A stretch of DNA of 64,000 nucleotides, from positions 36,204,501 through 36,268,500 of the forward strand of contig NC_092672.1 in NCBI RefSeq assembly GCF_964355755.1, in the 5' to 3' direction. The DNA comes from Antedon mediterranea (Eukaryota > Echinodermata > Crinoidea > Comatulida > Antedonidae). Of this stretch, positions 10,596 through 53,720 are shown in pieces. Made by a program: the position numbers and the translations under genes. Each line of letters begins with the position of its first letter. Position 1 is the stretch's first letter. A model generated the notes under the pieces. The model saw only the letters and a program-made list of their open reading frames with translations. It was not told the origin of the DNA and did not search any database.

Positions 10596-13500
10596 TTAGA
10601 TTTCATTGAATTCTAACTCAGCAATTTCTTTCATTCTCTTATGTTTTTTGCGTGCATGTTGACCTTTGACCACTACATCCGGGGCTACTGTTGATGGCTC
10701 GAAGTCTGGCAGCATTGCAGGATTCTGACGAGATAAAGTAAAAGATTGTTTGATATCATAATCTGAGTAATTCAAGTAAACTCAACTGAGTAATTCATAA
10801 ATATAAACTATTAATAGTTTTGATACAAATATTAGGGACCTTTCGATTTGCGATGATCGACCTATGAATATTGCCTCTTCGTCGAATCCACCACCAAAAA
10901 AGTGTCGAGTAATTGAGTGAGGAAGGATATTCCAATGTTTTGTCTGGAGGTGTGCGGTACACTGCGTATAGTTGTGAAAAGTACTACTGAGTTTCTCGAC
11001 GTTTCGATCAATATACTTTTATCATCTTTGAGGGTGAGAGAATGTAAACTTTATATCAACATATTCCAATAAATTACCATGACGTAACTAGTTCTTAGGT
11101 TAAAATCTAAATCTAGTAACTCACCAGAGGGCAAAGTTCACTGTCCATACGATCAGAGACAATAAGAGATGGAGTGATGAGTTCTACCGAGAAGTCGCCA
11201 TTCCTAGGGTAGTCTGCTTCTGGTGCCTGCAGAGCATGGTCTTTTACAAAGTTGACGACAGCAGTCTCGTTTACGTACGGTATTTGAAGTTTACATCCAT
11301 AGGTGACCACGGCAAATGGCTGTAAATATAATCCAAACATTGATAAGTATGATCATGCAGGAATACATGGCACAGGAACGTAACGCCCTCGTAGTTTTCT
11401 GAAAATTCTGTAACTCTGACCAAGTTTTTCGGAAGTGTGTATTACAAAGCTCTTTGGATTAGTCTAGCTAGGGTCTACGGGTACGATTGTTTGTTTTAAA
11501 AACATTTTGACGCGTGCCATGATCTGAAATACCTATTCTTGAGCTCTGGTGGTTGGGGCAAATCTACTCTTAAGCTCTGTCTACACTATCAAACCTTATA
11601 TGTGACAAAAACATGTGATGTGCTCATATATGGACACGATGATGTCATATCACTACCATATTTGGGTGTATTACTATTGGCGACAAGATTACTAAAAAAT
11701 TTGTCAAAAGTGATGGTTTAGTGATTGGCAACCAGACACAAAAAAAAATGTGATGTGCCCAAATACGGTAGTGATATACCCAAATATGGTAGTGATATAC
11801 CCACATATGGTAGTGATATGACATCGTCATGTCCATATATGGGCACATGACATTTTTCTGTTTGTTTGATGATGTAGACAGAACTTGTTCTCACTCTCCG
11901 ACTCTAAATGAACTTACAAGATCACGTGGAAGCTTGTTGTACGGCGTAATGATGTGCTTACGCAGACAACGCGTTGCAATGCGTCGCAGCTCGTCAACTT
12001 CACTCTGTGGCGCACATGGGTGGTAGAGAAAGACGGCACAGCCATGCTAAACAGCAGATCGAGAAAAGGAAGAACAAAAGATGTTAGATTGCTGTCAATC
12101 ATAGTAAAATTGAAATACAAAAGAGATTAGGATTGTCCTTAAACTTTGTTCTCACTAGGACGCAACGCAAGGACGTAACGCAATGTAAAGCGTGGTTCCC
12201 ACTAGCGACGCAACACAAGGACGTAACGCAACGCAAGTGAATTGACCAATCACAAGCGATGGCTTATTCGCTTGTGATTGCTAACTGTCTATAACTTCGC
12301 TTGTCATTACGCTTGCGTTGCTTTTACGTCCTTGCGTTACGTTCTAGTGGGAACCAAGCTTAAGCTCATTGGTCAACACGCTTGCGTTGCGTTTACGTCC
12401 TTGCGTTACGTTCTAGTGGGAACCAAGCTTAAGCTCATTGGTCAACACGCTTGCGTTGCGTTTACGTCCTTGCGTTACGTTCTAGTGGGAACCAAGCTTA
12501 AGCTCATTGGTCAACACGCTTGCGTTGCGTTTACGTCCTTGCATTGCATCCTAGCTTTAAAGGAAGAGTAGTCTTAACGCTATAGTGAAATTACTTTTAC
12601 AAACACAGCCACACCACCGTAGGCGTACCATGGAAACGTAACAAGTTGCTGGGAATATGATCGCCCCTGCCGAGAAGTTTAAAACATTCCCAGTACGATT
12701 CCAGTCATTTTGATATCCCATATGAATGATGAGAGCAATCGAATTTTTAAAGTAAATTTAAACACTGCGCAAAGATGGTATAACCTCTTTGGATACTTTC
12801 GTTAATAGGCGTTGCAAGGAAGGAGGGACTTTATATATGATGGCAGGTTAAACGGAAATATTTTGGATTTTTTTCTTTGCCTCTAATCCAGATCCGTCAC
12901 AATTCAATCTCAGATTCCCCAATAGCATTGACTGGTAATTAGTATGGTGTTCGCTAGTTTACCATTCACTGGCGATCGTATAGATATCTACCGATTCCCC
13001 TCTCTAATTCAATCGTACAACAGATACGTTATAGTACAGTACCTCTAGATTATGTAACCATCTCTGTGTTGGTAGATATCGATATTCTCCAAATTTTGGC
13101 CATAACGGTCTGTGTTTACCACTAGTTGGCAGGACCTCGTCATATTCGATTGGTGTGGTGAGACAACGATGAAGTGGCTACAAGAACGATGACAAAAATC
13201 ATTATTTTTTTTGTATGGGGGCTTAAAGTGACCTTCCAAGAAACACAGATAATTTTCAAGTGGTCACTTTAGGCTTCCGTATTTTATATAGCGCTTATTA
13301 AACACATGTTCTTTACTCACCGGTTTTACGGGCTCACAAACAGCAGATTGTTTCCATTGTATATCCTATAGTAGAAATAAAAGAAAGTACAGTTACAACA
13401 ATATAGTCTCTTTTATTAACACGTAAATGTAAATGGCAAAGTAACTAATTTCTCATGGTATAATGCATCGGGTTTATTTTGTTTTATGCATTTGATAAAT

Positions 13501-14180
13501 TATGTTGTACAGTATTATAGGAATAAAGTGTTAACCTGTTCTAAGGGTGACCACATGTCCGTCTCACATGTGTATGCGTCTGCCGATCCATCCCAATCTA
13601 CAGTTAAGTTATGCTGCAAAACAATCATGTTGGTGCTCTTAATTATTGATGTTCTTGAATTAAAAAACAAATATATGATTGGTCCTCAGGGAGTAGTACT
13701 TGGTAAAATAGGAAGTGGTCCTTAATAAGATAGGGAGTGGTCCTAGATTGAAGAGGACGTGGTCCTTGAGGAATAGGGAGTGGTCCTTGAGGAATAGAGA
13801 GTGGTCATTGGGGAATATGGAGTGGTCATTGATTGAATATTAAGTGTTCCCTTCAATAATATTTAATATTCTGTTCAATAATTTCTACTTTTATTTGTAA
13901 ACATCTAATCAATTCACATAGCCTAGCGGAAAGACCAATCAAATACAACAACAACAACATTCGGTTATGTCCAATACGCGCCGCTTTAGTCAATCCTGAA
14001 AACAAATATAAGAACGAGAAAACTTACTATTCCATCATCGCACTTAATGTCTTTTACCCCCATCTTAACTCCTCCGTGATTGACGTGCGGGATCTCGTTA
14101 CTCATAGCGTTGTTACCATGGTCACACACCACGCCCTGCACACCAAGGAGTACCACAATTAACAGTCCTCTCACTATCAT
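10596..14180 (-). CDS. Secreted DUF3105 / TP53I13-like protein, complete, six exons
   Basis: Minus-strand exons: 14180-14028, 13365-13321, 13177-13043, 12046-11918, 11319-11125, 10724-10596 (TAA). All five introns are phase 0 and GT-AG. They give 261 aa. An in-frame TAG lies upstream of the ATG. Residues 1-19 are a signal peptide ([19 protein letters not shown]). The core, residues 82-154, has [20 protein letters not shown], then RWLHNLEHG (HNLEHG at 108-113) and VFLYHPCAP, then [12 protein letters not shown]. The motifs PTSG-H, W-x-x-x-G-x-Y and HNLEHG are the signature I know from DUF3105 and vertebrate TP53I13. The C-terminal exon is basic then acidic, and I see no transmembrane segment, unlike my recollection of vertebrate TP53I13, so the product is probably secreted or luminal. 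Biochemical function unknown. Conserved Cys and His residues are candidates for disulfides or metal binding, but that is inference. Confidence 0.88.
10953..11050. repeat. Dispersed repeat related to 41689-41778
   Basis: Shares GCGGTACAC, CGTATA, TGAAAAG, ACGTTT, GATCA-TATAC and GTGAGA in the same order with 41689-41778. On the minus strand it reads AAGATGAT ... GATCGAAACGTC, again like a decayed Penelope-type hammerhead terminal sequence. Lies in the last intron of the DUF3105-like gene. Confidence 0.45.
11570..11890. mobile_element. Two joined MITE-A copies (11 and 12), opposite orientations
   Basis: 11570-11670 is a plus-orientation left half (TTAAGCTCTGTCTACACTAT ...). After about 70 bp of other sequence, 11740-11890 is a minus-orientation copy with three GATATACCCAAATATGGTAG-type units and a worn right end (GATGATGTAGACAGAACTT). 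Confidence 0.7.
12145..12560. repeat. 69-bp tandem repeat with inverted partners
   Basis: Three to four head-to-tail 69-bp units between about 12300 and 12560, each with CTTGCGTTGCGTTTACGTCC, GTTCTAGTGGGAACCAAGCT and TTGGTCAACACG. Inverted relatives (GGACGTAACGCAACGCAAG) lie at 12145-12240, so the locus can fold back. The unit resembles the short TIR element at 521-654. The long open frame through it is an artefact, because 69 is a multiple of three. Inside the third intron (13042-12047) of the DUF3105-like gene. Confidence 0.75.
13690..13840. repeat. Short degenerate tandem repeat
   Basis: About six units of roughly 21-26 bp around AATAGGGAGTGGTCCTTGA. Within the first intron of the DUF3105-like gene. 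Confidence 0.6.
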
Positions 14181-16341
14181 TTTCGATGAAAATTTTAGTT
14201 CAGAATTCGTCTATTGTACCTAAAGATGAAGCTCAATAATAGGCCTAGTGTATTAAAGTACATTGGTTCCCAATGCGTATGACGATTAAAAGAGAAAGGA
14301 GGCGGGGATGGGCACGCGCGGGGATAGATAATATTATTACTTTCAAAATCAGTACAGATGATTCGCTATACTATTAGGCCCTATATTACTTACTCAATGT
14401 GTTGTGATGATCCCCTGTTTTTAATCCAAGTATTATTCAATCAAGAAGACTAGAAACTTACACTAGTAATATCAATAGCCTCCCAGTATGTTCAATTGAT
14501 AAGATTTTTAACAAAAAAGAGCTGACGATAATCAACGTCTTAAATAATCACAATTCTGTAGTCACATCATCAGGAGAACAAGCACCGTACAATAGTATAA
14601 TACTCTGTGTTTAACGCACCAGCCAGTCACAAGCTGTTGCAACGCATATGTTGTGCTCAAATAATGTCACCATCTGTAACCATTAGCACATCACAGAATT
14701 ACAGTATTATGTTGATTCTAAGTTAATGATATTCACAGACATATTTATATTGATATTGAATTGAAACTATAATATATCTTCCGACGGTTGGAGGGGATGG
14801 GGGTTGGGGATTCTCCGTACGTTCAATCTCTTCTGTAGTCTTCGTTTACTAGTATCCATCCATATCAAATTGCATTACACACAATTTATTCAAGTCTAAT
14901 AAATGGTTCTTAAATACGAGATGCTGTAGTAGAATTTCTATTTATACTTAATGTTTATTAATAATGGGGGGGGGGGGGGGAGTGTGAAATTGCTCTGTAA
15001 AAAAAACAAGGCAAACAACTTGGAAATTGCTTGAATAAAATTAACTAACTTTTATAGTTACTAATTTTATCAGGAAAGAGTGAAATTCACATCGGGATTC
15101 ACATTCACTAATTTCACTCTTCTCTGATTGTATCTAACAATAATTGAAATCAGAGTGTAGCCTGCCATTGGGTATAAGTGACCTAGTTATGCAATAATGA
15201 TATGTCTGAGACAACATTTAATATGGAATTGTTCACAGGTTAAACACAATACAAATAACTGATTCATGGTATTATTATATCTAAATTATTAATTCATTGC
15301 TTGCATTAATATTTCTTAATAATCTAATAGTACTATTTTTATAATTATGAGTACGTAAATTTCACAATAATAAAATAATTTGTATAAATAATGAAATGAT
15401 AATATTATACAATACTCACCCACTCAGAATTAAATTTTTTATTCTTACTAATATTCCCTTACTTCTTGACGTGGATTTTGGATTTTAAGACCAACAGAAT
15501 ATTTACCGTAAAAAATAATATATTCCATATGGAAAACCGGGGAAAACTGAATTAGATTGTTGATGTCGATGATGATTCCGCTCGTCTGTCTAGTCTAGCC
15601 TTTCTTGTAATACCAAGCGTAGTTTAATTACTTCCCGAACACGTCAGAACACTCCGATAAACATATTTAATTTTATAGTACAATTTTTAAACATTATAAT
15701 CTTGAGCTGAGATGTTCTAAAATTAAGAGTCCGCCCTCTATAGTTTGTTAAAGTTCAATTGAAAAGAGTGCCAAATAGTAAGTACCTGTACTTATAATAC
15801 ATACCTGTACTGGGTTGTTATACCATAGCAAAGAAATCTATGGTCATACTGAGGAAGCTAGAAATGAAAGACTATCATTCTAATTACAAGAAGGAGAATG
15901 CTTTTAATAGAAAAACACCACCTTTTAAAATTAACTATTGTTAAGGACAGGGACTATAGTTAGTTGTAGGCTAAGATATAACATTGCTATTTCTACAACA
16001 AAAAAAAGAAAGTTTATAGGGTTAACAGTTTATATTAATAGTCAATACTTAAATTAATATGTTCTACCAACTAAATAATACTATATGCCCCATTTGTATA
16101 GGAATCCTGTTCTAATAAGGCCAATAAATAAGGATGCTTTGTTGAATTCCAATATCCGCCTATACTTTTTGGTACGGTCTGATTTCATTATATAGTGTCC
16201 TGTATTTTGTTACAAAGATATCAAGTGAACTGGATACCACTGGGTTACTTTCATGCATCGTGTAATTTCGTATGATTAAATAATAATGATGATGATGGTA
16301 TAATAATAGTGTATGGTGAAAAAGATTTAAAGAATCTCGTT
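14181..16341. other. Divergent intergenic region upstream of SERCA
   Basis: About 2.1 kb of A/T-rich sequence without a recognisable gene. It holds a G15 run at 14966-14980 and a weak inverted repeat at about 15070-15120. Promoters of both the DUF3105-like gene (minus) and SERCA (plus) should lie at its ends. No MITE-A copy occurs here. Confidence 0.5.
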
Positions 16342-16430
16342 TGACGTCAAACCCTGTATGAGAGACGTCACGCTATTGGCTGTTGCTCAGTCAGCCAATC
16401 ATTGAAGAACACCTCGCGCGAGCCGCTAGA
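16342..16430 (+). promoter_or_regulatory. Probable SERCA promoter: CRE sites and opposed CCAAT boxes
   Basis: A perfect CRE palindrome TGACGTCA (16342-16349), a second GACGTCAC (16364-16371), ATTGG (16375-16379) and CCAAT (16395-16399), then CTCGCGCGAG (about 16413). This cluster, locally richer in G+C, lies 350-440 bp before the SERCA start codon. No TATA box stands out. Assignment as promoter is inferred from position and motifs. Confidence 0.5.
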
Positions 16431-16779
16431 ATTTTCTGCAGCTCAACGACCTCTTTGCCCGACCACAGCAGCACTCGCCTGGAGAGAATTTTAGGCTTTA
16501 GCTAGCTTAGGAAAGTGAAGTGAGAAGGTTTTGAATTGCCCGAAGAGCTAAATCTGTTGGGACTAAGTGCGAGGACAGACAACGGAATATCAACAACTTA
16601 TATTTGTTTATTAACTATTGGATTTGCTATACGTATACTAAAGATTATTTCGCTGTAGGCTAGGCTAGTTGTGTAGGCAGTTATTGCAGTCCATTGTCTG
16701 AATCGCACGTCGTGATTCCTGTGGTAGTTGGGGAACGTATTGCAAGTCATTCAAGAATACAGACACGTGGGCCTAGAAA

Positions 16780-49187
<32,408 letters not shown>

Positions 49188-49479
49188 TAATGGTAGACTG
49201 ATCACTGTCCAAAGACTGTACCAAGGAGGCTAGCCACTTAACATCGTTTTTTATACTGATGAAAATATTACTGATATATTTCATAAATTTCAACACAATT
49301 TGTCGGCGTGTCATCTTCACCGACATTTTATTGCGTTGATTTTAGTAGTTCACATGTCTGCGATCGTTAACAAACGACGCAAATGAGTGTCTTGGCTTAG
49401 TCATCCACAAACTTGGGATGAGTGTTGTCTATCATCCATACACTACACAGTAGATTATTCATTTAACTGAGTATTGATG
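49188..49479 (+). other. Start of SERCA 3'UTR
   Basis: Follows the TAA at 49185-49187. No clear poly(A) signal close by. Candidate AATAAA sites further on are at 51557 and 52146, so the 3'UTR could be long. Confidence 0.4.
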
Positions 49480-49812
49480 CTTTAGTGTCTGTACCCAAAG
49501 TCTAGTCACTTGAGTATTGATGCTTTAGTGTCTGTACCCAAAGTCTAGTGACTTGAGTATTGATGCTTTAGTGTCTGTACCCAGAGTCTAGTCACTTGAG
49601 TATTGATGCTTTAGTGTCTGTACACAGAGTCTAGTCACCTGAGTATTGATGCTTTAGTGTCTGTACCCAGAGCCTAGTCACCTGAGTATTGATGCTTTAG
49701 TGTCTGTACCCAGAGCCTAGTCACCTGAGTATTGATGCTTTAGTGTCTGTACCCAGAGTCTAGTCACCTGAGTATTGATGCTTTAGTGTCTGTACCCAGA
49801 GCCTAGTCACCT
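49480..49812 (+). repeat. 43-bp tandem repeat in SERCA 3' region
   Basis: Seven to eight units of GAGTATTGATGCTTTAGTGT / CTGTACCCAGAGTCTAGTCA. It starts about 290 bp after the stop codon, probably within the 3'UTR. Confidence 0.9.
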
Positions 49813-50567
49813 GATATTTCCCAGCATGCATGCTGCACTATTTTTTTTCTACTGTGCAATTTAATTTGTCATTGTTTTTTCACAATGTTTTCACATGTCA
49901 CTACATGTATCGAGTACATACTTCTCTTGTATTTTTCTTAATTATTAAATTATTAACATTTTATGGGATTGGTTGATGGGAATTTTTTTTTTCTTGCTTT
50001 CTCATTCAAAATATTTGCTTTATAGTATTCAAAATACTTCTAATCCATGGCATAATGTTTTGATTCAAATAACTATTGCATTCAACTGAAATGTTTAATT
50101 TATATAATTCAACTCTAATCAAATTTTTATTAATCTAATTATTGATAATAGTATATCGAAAGTAAGATATAATTTGTGTTTGGAAGATAATACTAGTGAA
50201 ACAGTAATTCATATAATTTTAAAATACTCACAATATTGTGTTTTATTTATAACTCCATAATTAATTGTCTTGTTTGTGGATTGATTGATTAGTCCATCAA
50301 TTTATTGATCTTTCAGGAATAATTATTTACCAACAAGTTTATTGGGTGTAAATATTTTTATTCTGTCTTTCTGAAACAAAAAGGTCAAAGACTCTTGACC
50401 TTTATATTTTACCTGGGATGATTTTTTTTAATAGTTTGTGAGTATAGGACACTAATATAAGAAGTCTTTAGTTAGGTTACTAGTTTCTGACTGCACTATG
50501 CAGTACTACAACGTTATTATCTGCACAGATATCTTGCTAAATTAAAATTAAGTATGTGTCTGTTACG

Positions 50568-50705
50568 ATTGATTGGTTTCAATTGGTTATGCTTGATTGG
50601 TTTCAATTGGTTATGCTTGATCGGTTTCAATTGGTTATGCTTGATCGGTTTCAATTGGTTATGCTTGATTGGTTGCAATTGGTTATGCTTGATTGGTTTT
50701 GTAGT
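50568..50705. repeat. 24-bp tandem repeat, about six units
   Basis: Units of GATTGGTTTCAATTGGTTAT plus GCTT, with small variations. Multiple-of-three period, so the open frames on both strands are artefacts. Confidence 0.85.
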
Positions 50706-51779
50706 AACTGAGGTGCAGTCAAAAATCACTAGTTTGGAAAAGCCTTAATATAATCATGGAGAAATAATATATTTCTCCATGATACTAAACACTGCTATGT
50801 ACATAATTTAAAATGAATGCAAAAATGAAATTAATTTAAATAGAAATTTGTTAGCATTCCAATTAAGTTGTGTAAACACCAAGAAATTGTGATTAGATAG
50901 TTGATTTGTTATATATCTATAAACTGTATTCTCTTTAAACATTCAGTGTAATAATCTAAATCAATTTTGTATTTAATGGTTAGATAGGACATAATTATAG
51001 ATAAAATTGACTCAAACCTGCTTTTTATATTTGTTGTATGTGTTCACTGTAAACAAAGTGTATTTCATTAGGCAGGTTGGATTTTGACCAAACGTCTTTA
51101 CTTTTATCCAAAAAGAATTACTTTGTTTTAAAGATGTTGAATACTTACCAGCTTTATTTTATGTTGCTTTAGACCCGTTTAAACATCCAAAACCTGATAT
51201 TTTGCTGCTGCGGTAACAGAGGGAGGCAGTAGAATGGTGGCAAGGGTAAAATAATAGTGCAATGATGCCTGTTATGGCCATTACATATCAGGTTCACCCT
51301 CCTTTTGAGATTAGTTGAATGTCTGACCCAAATTTTGCAATAATATATACAAAAGGATGCATTTGTTAAGCTAGTAGATGTGTGTGTGTGAGTTTATATG
51401 TATTTACTCCAGTTTTCAGGAACTGATAAATGTTAATATTCACTAAGGTCGGAGACGGCGATATTTGCAACATGGTGAATGCAATGTTGGTAATTAAGAA
51501 GTTTGGTCACATGGTTACGGTGACCAGCCAATTACTGGGCTGTGTTTATAATCGTTAATAAACTGCTGAAAAAAACACCTTCTTAATTCAATTTTATACA
51601 TATCTAATGATATAGTGATTTATTGTATAAAAATATAAATAATAAGAGAAAACATTTTTGTTGATGTTTTGGTGGCAAAATTGTTGATGTATTCTACAAT
51701 TATGTTTTGTATAGGTAGGTGGAATGTATTCCATTAAAACATGTATTAAACTCTGTACAAACAACATTTTATTTAAAAC

Positions 51780-52020
51780 CTACGTATATGCATATATATG
51801 GGCATGCTAACACCTAATATGGTGTAACATTGCTATATATGGGCATGTTATCACCAAATAATGGTGTACTGTTGCTATATATGGCCATGCTAACACCTAA
51901 TATGGTGTAACATTGCTATATACTGTATGGACACGTTATCACCAAATATGGTATACCGTTGCTATATATGGTCATGATGACACCTAATACGGTGTACCAT
52001 TGCTATATATGGGCATACAG
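51780..52020. repeat. About 58-bp tandem repeat with hairpin units
   Basis: About four units of GCTATATATGGGCATGCTAA plus CACCTAATATGGTGTAACAT. Each unit contains the inverted repeat CACC...ATATGGTG. The phrase ATATATGGGCA recalls MITE-A, but the ends are missing. Confidence 0.75.
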
Positions 52021-52255
52021 GAGGTGTTTTTTTAATAGAATGTTTTATCTGGACAGAGTGTAGAGTATGATAAACATCATATTTGTAATGACACATTAGC
52101 CCTTGATTGATACTGTTATATTTTATTCCTCCACTACCAGAATTGAATAAAGTGTAACATATATACTTACAGTTGTTGTGTTAACAGGATACAGAGTGTA
52201 TTAATTGCATGGTGTTTATTTGAAGTGAGCCTGAACAGCATGAAATACTGCTACA

Positions 52256-52860
52256 CCCTGGGGATATACTAAGACCCTGGGAATAATATATTAAGACCCT
52301 GGGGATATACTAAGACCCTGGGAATAATATATTAAGACCCTGGGAATAATATATTAAGACCCTGGGGATATACTAAGACCCTGGGAATAATATATTAAGA
52401 CCCTGGGAATAATATATTAAGACCCTGGGGATATACTAAGACCCTGGGAATAATATATTAAGACCCTGGGAATATACTAAGACCCTGGGAATAATATATT
52501 AAGACCCTGGGAATAATATATTAAGACCCTGGGGATATACTAAGACCCTGGGAATAATATATTAAGACCCTGGGAATAATATATTAAGACCCTGGGAATA
52601 ATATATTAAGACCCTGGGAATAATATATTAAGACCTTGGGAATAATATATTAACACTATGGAGATAATATATTAAGACCCTGGAAAATATTAAAACCCTG
52701 TGGATATATTATTATTATTAAGACCCAATGTCTTAATATATCCCCAAGGTCTAATATAACCCCAGGATCTTAATATATCCCCTGGGTCCTAATAATATCC
52801 CCAGGGTCTTAATTATGTAGCCCCTGGGATATATTATTAATACCCTGGAAATACATAGAA
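52256..52860. repeat. 22-bp satellite array with an inverted distal part
   Basis: Over twenty units of ACCCTGGGAATAATATATTAAG (22 bp) and a shorter ACCCTGGGGATATACTAAG variant from 52256 to about 52700. From about 52715 to 52830 units are in the opposite orientation (TATCCCCAGGGTCTTAAT). The two variants alternate in a semi-regular higher-order pattern. Confidence 0.9.
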
Positions 52861-53470
52861 ATTGAAGATATGTTAGAATGTTAAACCTGTTTTAGGGATG
52901 ATTAATATTCCTCCGTATCCGTATAGTCTTTTAATAATTGAATACTTTATATGAAATGTTTTTGGTTTAATACTCCATCTCTGTGATAACGATAGTTTAT
53001 GTAGGCCTACAGTTGTAAGCTAGGTGAAAAGTTATTCATCAAAATGTATACGGTGAAAAGGATTCAGAAGTAATCTGGAATTGGCAAGCAAGTATCGCAG
53101 GTTTAGAGGTAAAACAAGTATTGTAAGATAATTTATCGCATTAAAGTCCTAAACACTAATTTTCACTTTCATATATTTCCAACAAATTTGTAAGCGCTTG
53201 ATTAATTTTGCTTTTATTAATATCAAAATCACTCATTTTCTCATTTTTATGCTAAAGGTTTATTAACCATAGCCTAGCATACATAGTTTGCTTCATTTTC
53301 ATGTCTATTATATCAAAATGTAAATCATTTGTGTTGTAGATTATTTTATGATCATCACTGCACAATATTTAATTTCATATTGATAAATATAGTATTGGAA
53401 TAGATAAAAATGTTGCAATTTATTATTTTTTTCGTGGTCTCTTGTAGCGTCGTAGCTTAAAGTTACTTAC

Positions 53471-53720
53471 CACACCGGATTTGCGCTGGATAATTATCAA
53501 TATTTAGGCTGAATCTCCTTGAGAATAGTATTACAATCGCCATTGCCAAAAGGGGAATAATACGACTAGGTTTCAATATCTTGTAGATATTTTCCAATAA
53601 TTTAAACCATTGTTTGGTAACTGCATGGTTTATCTGTTTTAAAGCATGCACTTCGTTATTGTTGTGTTTAATCTTGCGTAGTGTTTTGTACTCTATGCTG
53701 CGTACTGTTAACGTACTCAT
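53471..53720 (-). CDS. Possible first coding exon of an unknown membrane protein (weak)
   Basis: An ATG at 53720 opens 83 codons on the minus strand ending in a good donor (TGTG/GTAAGT at 53471/53470). The predicted peptide has a basic N-terminal part (TLRKIKHNNN) and one hydrophobic stretch (RIIPLLAMAIVILF, about residues 53-66), as in a type II membrane protein. I find no downstream exon toward 49 kb and no family match, so this may be chance. Confidence 0.25.

Noticed and set aside
12278-12571. 97-codon open frame with a 23-residue repeat
   Set aside because: 69-bp tandem DNA repeat in an intron of the minus-strand gene; not a protein.
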